From Pleurocapsa sp. PCC 7327 (GTDB taxonomy: Bacteria; Cyanobacteriota; Cyanobacteriia; Cyanobacteriales; Microcystaceae), in assembly GCF_000317025.1 (NCBI RefSeq), contig NC_019689.1:3077501-3141500 (forward strand): 64,000 bases of DNA. The letters are read 5' to 3'. Position 1 is the stretch's first letter. Each line of letters opens with the position of its first letter. This document shows positions 34,766-44,251 of this stretch, one piece after another. The translations under genes and the position numbers were made by a program. Under the pieces are notes generated by a model. It was given only the letters and a program-made list of their open reading frames with translations, made no database searches and was not told where the DNA came from.

Positions 34766-35920
34766 ACTTTACCCCCTGGAAGCGTAACGGAGAAGTCTTG
34801 CAACAAGTCGAGTCTACCTGGGTGGTGAAAGTTGAGGTTGGTGCAAACGATGTCAGCATCTCCAGGAATTTTGGCAAACGATTTCAGGTCATCCTCTTGA
34901 GTTTCTGGCTTGGCTTCAATGACTTCACCAAGACGCTGAACGGCTGTTTGGGTACGGATAAATTGATCGACAAAACTAACGGCAGTATTCGTAAACAAGG
35001 TCAGGTTGCCATTCATGCTGTTAAACGCCAACAGCATTCCAATAGTTAATTCCTGACGGATGACGAGTAGGCTGCCCAACCAAAGCAAGACAATATTACC
35101 GACATTGTTGAATATCTTCTAGACGGCTGGCAATTTCGCCACTGCGGCGAGTTTCGTAGTAGTTGAGGGGCAAACGCAGAATTTGGCGACCGAACTCAAA
35201 ATTTAGCCCTAATTGTATGCGTTGGGCGAGGTGAGCGATCGGGTTAGATTGAACCAGTCGCAGGCTGCTACTGACAAGGTTCATAATTACCACGGCAATA
35301 ACGATGCGAGCCAGTAATTGGCTATCTTGCCGGACGAGAACGTCGTCAGTAAGAACCTGGATCAGAAAAAGGGGCGCCAGGGAGAGTACTCCTAGAACTA
35401 GGTTAAGGAGTAGCGTTTGGGTAAGCATGAAGCGATGCGGCAAGACGCGCTTGAGGAAGAGGGCGAATCCACCGATTTTGTCCTTTTGGTCTTCCTTAGC
35501 CAAAAAACGCACTGGGTCAGGTTCTAATAGAAGCATGACCCAATCTCTCCAAGCCTCTGTAAGCTTGTTTTTCTCAAAATATTGGATACCCGCGATCGCG
35601 GGATCGGCAACGATGAATTTCTTGCCTTGTCTCCCGTATAAAACGACCCAATGATAACCTTGCCAGTGAATGATGGCTGGCAGGGGTGCTTTTTCGATCC
35701 GGTCTAAAATGACAGGCGAGGCAGTGACAGAACGGGCATTAAACCCCAGGGATTCTGCACCGCGTTTGAGTCCCAAAAGGGTAGTTCCTTGCTGTCCCGT
35801 CCCAGCAATGTCGCGAACGTAGCTAATGGTAAAAGTACGCCCATAATATTTGGCAATCGTCGCCAGACAGGTAGCACCGCAATCTTCTTGACTATGTTGT
35901 AGAACGTTGGGATATTTCAT
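34766..35920 (-). pseudogene. Peptidase-C39 ABC exporter, deleted and truncated
   Basis: Starts MKYPNVLQHSQEDCGATCLA, the catalytic Cys of the C39 leader-peptidase domain, with the His in IHWQGYHWVVLYG and Asp in IVADP. A membrane domain follows to ASRLEDIQ, where about 100 residues of the ABC transmembrane domain are missing; the frame then resumes at NVGNIVLLWLGSLLV in another frame. The ATPase domain is cut at LPGGKV exactly at the IS4-like inverted repeat. Such transporters cleave double-Gly leaders and export peptides. No substrate gene is visible nearby. Confidence 0.85.
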
Positions 35921-35921
35921 C

Positions 35922-37340
35922 TCAAACGCGATCGCGAGCCAAGTGTTGTTTTAATGCGGGAATGACTTGCGCGAAAACGCTCTCCCAATCTCCATGCTGG
36001 CGCTGGCGGAACAGTCGCATCGTCGGATACCAAGGAGTATCTTCGCGGTCTTGCATCCATCGCCAATCCGCATCGAAGCCTAATAAAGTCCAGACAGGTT
36101 TGCCCATTGCCCCAGCTAGATGGATAACGGCTGTATCGACAGAAATTACCAAATCTAGCTGAGAAATCAAAACAGCAGTATCGGCAAAGTCTTTAATCTG
36201 AGGAGATAAATCGTACAGTCGATTTTCATGTTTAAATTCATCGATTTCACTAGTCCATTTTCCAACTTGAAGGCTATAGAGACTAACTTCGGGAATCGAC
36301 AACAAACTAATAAATAAGGATAAAGGACAGTCTCTGTAACAGTTTAAATCGCCTCATCGTTCGCGATGACCGCTCGACCAAACAATACCAATTTTGAACC
36401 GAGTTTTTGGAAATCCTTGTGGAACTATGGGTAAATTCCCATCTTTCCATTGGTCATTTTTTGGCAAATTTATATAGGGAATTTTAGCGGGTATAGTCTC
36501 TAGAGTCGTTCCCAAGTAGTAAAGTAAGCTTAAGAGCGGTAAATAAACATCTGTATCTGGTAACTTGTCTTCTAGAATTACTAATCGATCGATACCAGAG
36601 ATACAACCGAACAATCGAAACAGAGGCTTTGGACAAGCGAAAATTACTCGTCCACCTTTTTGAGCGACTAGAGGAGCATAGCGAATCAACTGAATAATAT
36701 CGCCAAACCCATCATCGCCATTATGCAGTAGAATGGTCTTTCCATTTAGATCAGAACCATCCCACATCGATCGCTCCCCAAGATAAGATTTGTGGAAGTT
36801 AGGTAAGTGTTTTCTACACTCAAAGTCTGGCAGTCCTTTCTTAAAATCGCCCTTTTTTAAAAAAGTTAAACTGCAATTCCAGCGACATTTTATATTATCT
36901 GGTTCGATTTCTAGCAAGCGATCGAAGATTTCAATTGCTTCCTCCAATCTTCCCTGTTTTGCAAGAGAATAAGCCAAACCATTCCAAGAGTTAGTAACAT
37001 TATTCTCTAAAGCTAATGATTGTTGAAAATACTGAATAGCCTCATTAAATTTTTCTTGCTCTTGATATATTCTACCTACTTGATAGTATGAATCGGCATC
37101 ATTGGGATTTAGAGCGATAATTTTTTGTAATCCAAAATAGCTCGCTCAAAATTATTAACCTTACGAGATAGCAAAGCCCGCAATTTTAATGCCTCTATAG
37201 AATCGGGAAAATCGGCCAAGATATAATTTAATATTTCTTCTACATTATCTAAATTTCCCGATCTATACTCCAGAAGTGCTTTGTTAAAAAAAACTGAGCT
37301 ATTTCAGAGGTTTCAATTGAGGATTTAGTACTATTATTCA
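35922..37340 (-). pseudogene. TPR protein with GT9-like C-terminus, several frameshifts
   Basis: From MNNSTKSSIETSEIAQ at 37340, the frame shifts at a T-run near 37285, again near 37130, and again near 36345, so the protein is read in four pieces. The N-terminal part has TPR units (AILDYKKL..., NDADSYYQVGRIYQEQEKF, AYSLAKQGRLEEAIEIFDRL). The C-terminal part (LLHNGDDGFGDIIQLIRYAP, DTAVIHLAGAMGKPVWTLLG) is related to glycosyltransferase family 9. Two shifts are at homopolymers, so sequencing error and true decay both remain possible. It is adjacent to the broken exporter. Confidence 0.75.
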
Positions 37341-37353
37341 TTGCAATTTATTT

Positions 37354-37890
37354 TTCTTAGTAGTTAGTTACAGTATTCTCGAATGGATTTAAAATATAAC
37401 GTCTGCTAGGATTGCGATCGCCAAAAATATTAAACATATAAGTTGGTTTTGGATTTTCTAAATTCTCTTCATTCTCAGCAGAAATAGACTTAATGGCGAA
37501 AATCTGAAGATAACGCTCCTCCAGCCACATAAGTAGGGCGGATAGCCGCAACCGTTACTAAATTAATTTCACTACACTCATCGCAATTGATGGCTAAATC
37601 ATAAGCTCAAGCCACTTCAAAACGTTGGCGAACGGCTTGGACTAAAGTCTCCAGAAAGTCTGGGCTTTCAGTATAAAGTGAAAATCTCCAGTCGATATAT
37701 GGACTATGAATCTCAAAATCTTTAGTAATTTCACTGCCAAAAAAATCTAACGTAGAGTGAGGATATTTCTCTTTTAGTCCTCTCAAAAGAGGGGTAATAA
37801 CAACAAAATTTCCCACTTTATTAGAGAAAAAACAGCTAAGTGAGGATTTGAACGTAGATCCTGATTAGAAAAAATTTTCAATTTTCATTT
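37354..37890 (-). pseudogene. Glycosyltransferase family 9 fragment
   Basis: Pieces in different frames read KVGNFVVITPLLRGLKEKYP, then FFGSEITKDFEIHSPYIDW, then AYDLAINCDECSEIN, then NPKPTYMFNIFGDRNPSRRY. The first resembles the N-terminus of heptosyltransferase-like GT9 enzymes (GD-LL-TP-L--LK--YP), and NCDECSE is an acceptor-side segment. Start near 37885 (MKIEN) with at least two frame changes. The sugar-binding C-terminal domain is mostly absent. Confidence 0.65.
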
Positions 37891-37904
37891 TTTATATCAT
37901 TTTT

Positions 37905-38373
37905 ATGAATTGCTCCTCGACTTTTTAGCCGCACAAAAATTAACTTATAATTCAATTGATATCCAAAAAATAGAAGATGTCGATACAGAAAAATTCAGGA
38001 TTCTTACCTCAAATTTATTCGGGAAAATTTTGATAAATTCAGTTGGTTTTATTTTTCTGGCAATTGGCAAATTTCTCTATCTTTGAAAAACATGTAGCGA
38101 TCTATCCCTAAAACCATTTGGACAAATAAAAAAAGTTGCTAAATGTCTTAAAGTTTTTCTTAATTGTATTCCGTAATCGGTCAAAACCTAGTTGTAGTAG
38201 CTACTTGCATTCGTTCCAATCAAAACAAAAAATTGACACTGAATAGAGCCATGAATTTTGAGGAAGTCTTTAAGGTTTTAGATACAGATGTCTTTGCCAA
38301 AACCCAAAGACATTTAAAGGATGTAGAAAGATTTATTATCACATCCTTAACTCGTAAAAGCCAGAAAAATTAA
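37905..38373 (+). pseudogene. Decayed coding fragment, family unknown
   Basis: A protein-like frame YELLLDFLAAQKLTYNSI with QKIEDVDTEKFRILTS runs to about 38020, then shifts to FDKFSWFYFSGNWQISLSLK. A later piece (38164-38373) reads LYSVIGQNLVVVATCIRS with NFEEVFKVLDTDVFAKTQ and ends KSQKN. Composition and charge pattern look coding, but no family is recognised; the pieces may come from one or more genes. The final piece may be a short intact ORF. Confidence 0.35.
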
Positions 38374-38403
38374 GCCCTGTCGGAACTTCTCCGGACAGGG
38401 CTT
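38363..38403 (-). terminator. Terminator of the tRNA gene
   Basis: AAGCCCTGTC (38372-38381) pairs with GACAGGGCTT (38394-38403), a 10-bp GC-rich stem. On the minus strand it is followed by AATTTTTC, and it lies 6 bases past the end of the initiator tRNA. Confidence 0.85.
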
Positions 38404-38408
38404 ATCAG

Positions 38409-38482
<74 letters not shown>

Positions 38483-38539
38483 TCGCCTTTCCTAGTATAA
38501 CAGGAAAATAGGCTACTAACAACTAATTGTCGAAAAATT

Positions 38540-39493
38540 TCAAGGCATTGATAATTCGCCAATCGCTTCTAAACGCTTGTAACGACTCAAAATCATAAAT
38601 CGTTCGGACAAAGTTTCAGCTACCGTCGTACTAATCCAGCCCATTTGCCTGAGTAGATGAAGGGCGACAGCATATTTAGCTCGCTTAGAACCATCTATAA
38701 CTTTGATCGCTAAGCCCATTCCCTCGCCAATACGACCGACGCATTGAATGCCTTCTGCACCAGATTTGCTGACCAAATGCCCTTCGCTCAATCGCATCAA
38801 TTCAGTATCGAATGCCCCATCGCCAGCGACCATTTGCGGATAATAAGTCATTGCTCGAACGATGCGTTCTAAGTCCACACTATTACCAGAAGCGAGTAGA
38901 GCGTATAAATGCGCCATTTGTCCTATCTGCATCGAGTAAGTCGGAGCGCCACAGTCATCGCGAGCGCTAATTAACTCTTCTCCCGGCATTCCCAATAATT
39001 CGGCTATTTTTCCTAAAATTAGCTGCTGTACAGGGTTGGAACGCCGCAAATAGGTATCGAGGGGCCAATGGCGCTGCTGGCAAACGGCTAGCATTCCGGC
39101 ATGTTTTCCAGAACAGTTATGCTGTAGCGGACTTTGAGCGCCGTCTGGGATGGGACATTGAAGGAAACTGGGATCGATATCGGCACGCCAGAGAACGTTA
39201 AAAACTTGTCGTGCCTGTTCGATAGTACCGCGATGAGAACTGCAAATAATGGCTAAGTCTTTGTCGGTGAGATCGTAGCGTTCTAAAGTCCCCGTGCTAG
39301 TGACGGCTAATGCCTGAAACGGTTTGAGGGCAGAACGAATAAAAGCTGTCGTTTCGGCGCTTCCTGCAACTAGCAAAATCCGTCCTTTATCGTCGCAGAC
39401 GGTCGCTTCAACTTGATGGGTGGATTCTACGATTCCTTCTCTGAGTAAATGAACTTCGAGTCTCGGTGCTTGGGTTCGTTTTCCTCTGGTCAT
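38540..39493 (-). CDS. Asparaginase (Rhizobium etli AnsA type)
   Basis: A 317-residue enzyme of the thermolabile asparaginase/AsnII family, unrelated to the E. coli type. Signatures are HNCSGKHAGMLAVC, ISARDDCGAPTYSM and the SKSGAEGIQC stretch near the C-terminus. It hydrolyses L-asparagine to aspartate and ammonia. Last protein gene of the minus-strand run yqeK-like/rsfS/CGLD27, 46 bases after CGLD27; a tandem 15-base repeat (GATTTTGGATGAAAG) fills that gap. Confidence 0.88.
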   Translation of the reverse strand: MTRGKRTQAPRLEVHLLREGIVESTHQVEATVCDDKGRILLVAGSAETTAFIRSALKPFQALAVTSTGTLERYDLTDKDLAIICSSHRGTIEQARQVFNVLWRADIDPSFLQCPIPDGAQSPLQHNCSGKHAGMLAVCQQRHWPLDTYLRRSNPVQQLILGKIAELLGMPGEELISARDDCGAPTYSMQIGQMAHLYALLASGNSVDLERIVRAMTYYPQMVAGDGAFDTELMRLSEGHLVSKSGAEGIQCVGRIGEGMGLAIKVIDGSKRAKYAVALHLLRQMGWISTTVAETLSERFMILSRYKRLEAIGELSMP

Positions 39494-39495
39494 TC

Positions 39496-39527
39496 GATTT
39501 TGGATGAAAGGATTTTGGATGAAAGGA
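39496..39527 (-). repeat. Tandem 15-bp repeat
   Basis: GATTTTGGATGAAAG is present twice in direct tandem between the CGLD27 and asparaginase genes. A related GATTTTGGATTG string occurs near 6790. Likely slippage. Confidence 0.6.
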
Positions 39528-39539
39528 TTGGCTCGATTT

Positions 39540-40040
39540 TTAGAGAAAGAGCCAGATTAGGCAGCCAATCCCGACTAAGATTGCCAAAATTAAAGCCGTT
39601 CGTCGCAGGCGTTGCATAATCGGCTCGATTTGATAAGAAACGATTAACCGATCGCGCGCGATTGCTTCTGGTGGCTTTTGCCAAATTTGGCCATCATACC
39701 ATCCCGACTCTTCATAAAATACCTTCTCAGATTTGAGGCGATCGCGGATATAATACCAACCCAAGTAGAGCCTCAACAACACTAACGCTACTAGCAAGCT
39801 AGTCCCTAACACGCCAGATAAGGCAAATAAGAATGGATGTTTTTGAGGCGGGAAACTAGCCGCCGCAATCGGTCCAACGACAATCCAGCCCCAAAGCCAT
39901 ACCCAAGCAAATTTTCTCCAATAGGGAAGGCTTTCGAGAGTTGCCCAACGAAAGAACCAAGAATCTTTTAATTGTTCGTATTCTTTAAGAGGTTGTTGTT
40001 CGTCAGGAACGGGACACGATTGAACGGAAGAGTCCTTCAT
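39540..40040 (-). CDS. CGLD27-family membrane protein
   Basis: A 166-residue protein with three or four hydrophobic helices, and the motifs PVPDEQQPLKEYEQLKDSWF, LGWYYIRDRLKSEKVFYEESGWYDGQ and RDRLIVSYQIEPIMQRLR. These define the CGLD27 family, conserved across cyanobacteria, green algae and plants and nearly restricted to oxygenic phototrophs. Plant members localise to plastid membranes; a role in iron or photosynthetic stress has been proposed. It ends 5 bases before the rsfS ORF on the same strand, which is operon-like. Confidence 0.88.
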   Translation of the reverse strand: MKDSSVQSCPVPDEQQPLKEYEQLKDSWFFRWATLESLPYWRKFAWVWLWGWIVVGPIAAASFPPQKHPFLFALSGVLGTSLLVALVLLRLYLGWYYIRDRLKSEKVFYEESGWYDGQIWQKPPEAIARDRLIVSYQIEPIMQRLRRTALILAILVGIGCLIWLFL

Positions 40041-40045
40041 GGCTA

Positions 40046-40489
40046 CTACTCTTGTGATGAGTTATATAAGGAAGGGATGTTAATCCGTTCTGCGTGACCC
40101 CAAAACGCTTCTAGGTTATAAAATTCTCGTTCTTGAGGCATAAAAATATGAACGATTACATCGCCATAATCGTGAAGAATCCAAGAACCTTCTCCTTTGC
40201 CCTCTACCCGCAAAGGATTTTTGTGACACTCTCTAGCGACTTTCTCTTCAATCGAATCGGAGATCGCTCTTACCTGAGTTCTCGAAAAGCCGGTCGCAAT
40301 GACAAAGTAATCTGTTAAATAAGATACATCGGTCACTTTTAGAACGACAATATCAGACGCTTTGCGATCGTCAGCTGCTTGAGCGATCGTCTCGGCTAAA
40401 CGGTGGGATAAATCGTCTGATGTCTGGCTGGTAATTGCTACTGTCGATAGATTTGTGTGTGGGGATTTTTGAAAATCGCGATTTGTCAT
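40046..40489 (-). CDS. rsfS: Ribosome silencing factor
   Basis: A 147-residue RsfS/Iojap protein. Core motifs: [22 protein letters not shown] (about 50-71), a [21 protein letters not shown] strand and the C-terminal [11 protein letters not shown]. It binds ribosomal protein L14 and blocks subunit joining under starvation. The N-terminal extension of about 45 residues is common in cyanobacteria. It lies just downstream of the yqeK-like gene, a widely conserved pairing. Confidence 0.93.
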   Translation of the reverse strand: MTNRDFQKSPHTNLSTVAITSQTSDDLSHRLAETIAQAADDRKASDIVVLKVTDVSYLTDYFVIATGFSRTQVRAISDSIEEKVARECHKNPLRVEGKGEGSWILHDYGDVIVHIFMPQEREFYNLEAFWGHAERINIPSLYNSSQE

Positions 40490-40564
40490 TACACTCTGCG
40501 AAAGCTATTGTTTTATTTGGAACTAATCAATGTCTGGGAATTGCGTTCGGGATGTAAACTTCGC

Positions 40565-41182
40565 TCAACTGTTACATGTTGCTTTCTCCATTTGTTTCTT
40601 AACAACTTGTAATGCCCAATTGCGCGTCAAAATTACGCGCGGGTGAATAGTTTTATTGCTATCGACCAAACATTTTAAGGAATAGTCACAGGTTTGCTGT
40701 ACGCTTTTATAAAGATTTTGCCAGCTAACTTGACGTATGGCTTCGAGTTCGGGAATTTTGCCTCGATTGGGTTCGAGAGCGTCGGCTACGAAAACGATAC
40801 AACTAAGCGGACTCATCTGAGGACGACCGAGAGTATGATTGCGGATAGCATCTAAGATTTCTCGATCGCTTATCCCAAATTCATCTCGCGCTACGATCGC
40901 GCTTGCATCGGCGTGCAATAAATGGGGATTAGCTTGGCAAATGGGATCGATTTCCAGACCGTTTCGTTTTGCTATCTCAAGCAAGCGAGTTGGCTTGAAA
41001 AATTTAGCGAGATCGTGCAGCAATCCGGCTTGCGCTGCTTTTAGGGGATCGACTCGATGGCAGCGAGCAAGTTCGATACACATTTGCTCCACGCCTAGAA
41101 TATGTTGCAGTCGGTGAGCCGATACATTTTCGGCTAGCCAAGCGATCGCGCGATCTCGCATAAAAAAATTCTGAACCTCCAT
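40565..41182 (-). CDS. HD-domain phosphohydrolase, YqeK-like
   Basis: A 205-residue HD-domain protein. Metal ligands are visible in HRLQHILGVEQM, LLHDLAKFF (HD), LLHADASAIV and IRNHTLG. YqeK-type proteins hydrolyse Ap4A symmetrically. It starts with MEVQNFFMRDRAIAWLAENV. First gene of the minus-strand run with rsfS. The substrate is inferred from the family; no second domain is present. Confidence 0.9.
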   Translation of the reverse strand: MEVQNFFMRDRAIAWLAENVSAHRLQHILGVEQMCIELARCHRVDPLKAAQAGLLHDLAKFFKPTRLLEIAKRNGLEIDPICQANPHLLHADASAIVARDEFGISDREILDAIRNHTLGRPQMSPLSCIVFVADALEPNRGKIPELEAIRQVSWQNLYKSVQQTCDYSLKCLVDSNKTIHPRVILTRNWALQVVKKQMEKATCNS

Positions 41183-41317
41183 TTATCCTTATTGTAGCGA
41201 ACATGTCTTGAGAGATAATCGATCGCGATCGCGATCGCCGAAACCCCGATTGCTTCTTCGTTTTATTCGGCTAGATAATCTCTTAAAATTTGAGAAAACT
41301 TTAAGAGATTAGAGGTC

Positions 41318-42806
41318 ATGCAACGCCTGTTAATCAAAATTTGCGAGAGATATGGCAGCTTTTTTATCCTGTCGTTACTTGTTGTCGTAACTCTCATGCT
41401 GCTGGCTAAGCCAATACTTGAGATTCCATTCGCGATCCAAAGAACTATAACGAAGGATGGAATGCTTTTCAAGCCATGCGTGCCTTCAGCGACCGACCTC
41501 TTTATCCGGATCTCAAGGCACTGACATCAAACAACTATCCCCCTCTATCTTTCTATATCGCCGGAAGCTTAGGTTTGCTCGTTGGCGACAATATCATTGC
41601 CGGACGCATCATTTCTTTTGTAAGCCTTTTAATTATTGCCATAAATATCGGACTGATTGTCCAGCGACTCGGTAAATGGAGTTTAATTGCCCTATTTTCT
41701 GCTGTTGTGTTTCTCGCCTACATGGCAGGACATCACTACGAATATATTGGCATGAACGATCCGCAGATGTTAGCCCATGCTATTCAGCTAATTGGTTTTC
41801 TCGTGTTTTTGACTAGCAATCAAACGGATGGACTATTGATTCTGTCACTGGTGATTATATTCGTCGGCGGTCTAGTTAAGCACAATCTCCTCACACTGAC
41901 GCTTGCGATTACGCTGTGGCTCTTTTTCTACAAGCGTCGGAGCTTTTATGTTTGGTTGGCTGCTTCGCTCGCGATGCTCGTCGGCTGTCTAGGACTATTT
42001 TACTCGATCTACGGCTCCAACTTTTTCACAAGTCTCTTGGCTGCTGCTCGCCATTGGGGACTGGGAAACATGGCGGAGCATCTGGTGGAAAGGCGGTTCA
42101 CTCCCTTGCTCCTTTTACTTGCTTCAGGTTCGATCCTCCTAGCGATTGACTATACTAATCGTTACACACAATTGATAGCCTTTTACGTTTTATTGGCAGG
42201 TATCTGGGGCATTTACATTTCTGGGGGTGCAGGAGTGAATTTCAAAGCAATATTTGACCTAATCATTGGTCTCACGCTCATGAGTGGGCTTGCCATCCAA
42301 CGTTTTGGGGAAATGTTTTCAAGGCTAAACATTTTGGATCGAAAAACGCCAAAGTCCTCTTTGGTTCGGATTACCGGAATGTTCGTTCTCTGCTTAACAG
42401 TGCTATTCACGATACCACAAAGAGGGGTAGACCTTTTGCTTTTCCTAGGAAACCTAGAGAATGAAAAAGCATTGGTTGCACAGGATATTGCCTTCATTGC
42501 AGCCCATGATGGACCCCAGCCATGTGTGAGGATCTCGCGCTTTGCTACTGGGCTGAAAAATCGTTCGAGGTAGATGTTTTCAATACTGGTCAAAAGCTAA
42601 AAACAGGTGCGTTAGATGAACAGGAATTGACTAAGCTTCTAGAGACCCACTACTTCGCAATTATTCAGGTCGGCGAACGGTATGGTAGTCCCAGTCTATC
42701 TGGAAGCGTTAATAAGCAAATTCAAGCAAATTATGAGATCCGGCCTTCGAGTCGCACAAGTGGTGTCTTCCTGTTACCAATCGCTATGCAGAAAGCGGCT
42801 GTCTAA
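41318..42806 (+). pseudogene. GT-C glycosyltransferase-like membrane protein, two frameshifts
   Basis: Three consecutive frames make one protein. It starts MQRLLIKICERYGSFFILSL; a shift near 41425 brings in IRDPKNYNEGWNAFQAMRAF, the first-loop GT-C-type motif. The main body at 41476-42573 has about nine helices (SFYIAGSLGLLVGDNIIAGR, YEYIGMNDPQML). A second shift near 42515 leads to MCEDLALCYWAEKSFEVDVF and the end at 42806. Because only single-base shifts disrupt it, this may be a recent pseudogene or an assembly error. Confidence 0.75.
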
Positions 42807-42878
42807 TAATCTTCATGAGTATCCTCTCAGCTACTTGAGGGGATTTATATATAAGTACATTATACTCATTATCCCCAT

Positions 42879-43733
42879 TTATTCTTTATAAATAGCGAGA
42901 TCGTACTGTTGTGCCATCATTTGTACTTTCATTTTTATGCGATCGCGCACGCTGTCTGGCGAAACAATTACGCAATTTTCTCCATTGGCTAAAACTTCTT
43001 GCATTAGCCAAAAGGTGTTGAAAACTTTTCGAGTGACTTTACAAATACCGTCAAAAGTCCAAATTTCTACATCTTCTGTCCGTTTTTGATACCTTTTAGC
43101 TGAATCTCCCCAAAAATGTAATTTCACTAAAATAAAGTCTAAATTCTTACGCCAAATTTTATTTACAGGTAAAATATTAATAATGCGATCGAGACGGAAG
43201 CAGCGGTTGTGAACTAGGGCAAGAACTTCCTCGCTACCCGATGTCTCTTCGCACCACGCAACTAGATAAAACTCTTTTTCAAAGAATTGTAGATCTGCCC
43301 AGCGAACGGTAAAAGTTTCTTCTAATCCTTGTGAATTCAGATATAACAGCAGAAAAGGCTGTTGTTTTTGAATTTGTTCTTCGAGAATTTTGCGCCAAAT
43401 TTCCGTTGGCTGACTAATCTGTCTTAAGAGGGATTGACGTAAAAAGGGTTCTAAGCTGCCTCGCTCGAACAAGAGTTCGGTCAAAAGCTGGGCATCTTTG
43501 ATTTCTCCAGAATTTATCAGTGCTTTAATCGCTTTAATTAAAGCTTGTAATTGCAATTGAGTAAGGACAAACGGTTCGCCAACTTCTAATTCTTGCTGCG
43601 CGATCGCGGCGATTAAGCCAGATGGACTGGGACTTTTACCCCAAAAGATATTAAAACGACGGGCGATCGCTTCTAGTTTCTCTTTGGTTCCTGGTGAAAT
43701 AGACAGTGTAATTGTCTCTTTTTTGCGCGACAT
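42879..43733 (-). CDS. WYL-domain transcriptional regulator
   Basis: A 284-residue protein. The N-terminus MSRKKETITLSISPGTKEKLEAI resembles a ribbon-helix-helix or wHTH DNA-binding region, followed by a helical stretch (residues 60-110) and a WYL domain (FLLLYLNSQGLEETFTVRWADLQFFEKEFYLVAWCE, with DRIINILPVNKIW after). WYL proteins bind nucleic acid ligands; a cyanobacterial relative (Sll7009) represses CRISPR RNA. No CRISPR array or cas gene lies in this window, so the target is unknown. Monocistronic. Confidence 0.82.
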   Translation of the reverse strand: MSRKKETITLSISPGTKEKLEAIARRFNIFWGKSPSPSGLIAAIAQQELEVGEPFVLTQLQLQALIKAIKALINSGEIKDAQLLTELLFERGSLEPFLRQSLLRQISQPTEIWRKILEEQIQKQQPFLLLYLNSQGLEETFTVRWADLQFFEKEFYLVAWCEETSGSEEVLALVHNRCFRLDRIINILPVNKIWRKNLDFILVKLHFWGDSAKRYQKRTEDVEIWTFDGICKVTRKVFNTFWLMQEVLANGENCVIVSPDSVRDRIKMKVQMMAQQYDLAIYKE

Positions 43734-43951
43734 TGAAAATTTATAATTACAAATTTCAAGAAAATACGAGTTATCTCTGATAACTGCATGTAAATTTTAC
43801 ACTAGCCATATTTTCGCGAGGATACATAAAAATTAATGAAAATAAGTCAAGAAAAATTAAGAAAGATATCTTTTCTGATTTTTGTTGCGGTTGTTTGCCT
43901 ATGATAATTAGAAATTAACCCCTTGGTTTTGAAAATTTGTAAGGATTCGCC

Positions 43952-44065
43952 ATGAAACTTTCACAGAACTCTCATTTAGCTAACTCGATTGGCTGGTTAT
44001 TAGTTTTGGCACTGACGAGTATAGGAGTAGTTCTCTTGATGGCTTTAGAACTAGGTGTTTCTTAA
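43952..44065 (+). CDS. 37-residue single-helix membrane protein
   Basis: Reads MKLSQNSHLANSIG, then the hydrophobic WLLVLALTSIGVVLLMALEL and GVS. One transmembrane helix from about residue 15 to 33, with a short polar N-terminus. A good AAGGA site lies 7 bases before the ATG and a terminator-like hairpin follows at 44126. I do not recognise the sequence as a known small photosystem or cytochrome b6f subunit. The combination of ribosome site, clean start/stop and terminator argues for a real gene. It lacks charged residues after the first lysine. Confidence 0.55.
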   Translation: MKLSQNSHLANSIGWLLVLALTSIGVVLLMALELGVS

Positions 44066-44125
44066 TCGACAGGGTTGTTTGCTAGAAGAAAATTCTGAGA
44101 AAAGCATTTATAACATAAGTAATAA

Positions 44126-44161
44126 GGAGCCAGAAACAAATTTTCTGACTCCTTAATTTTT
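44126..44161 (+). terminator. Terminator of the 37-residue protein gene
   Basis: GGAGCCAGAAA (44126-44136) pairs with TTTCTGACTCC (44142-44152) with one mismatch, followed by TTAATTTTTAG on the plus strand. Confidence 0.7.
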
Positions 44162-44251
44162 AGCAGTTACTTTTAATGTAATTAGGCGATCGCAAATAAG
44201 CTCAAAGGCTGATTTTGTTATTTTTACAATAGAAGCCCATAAGATAAATCC

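Noticed and set aside
34578-35049. Plus-strand frames across the IS4 element end and the ABC exporter
   Set aside because: They run across an element boundary and opposite recognisable transposase and transporter coding, so they are shadows.
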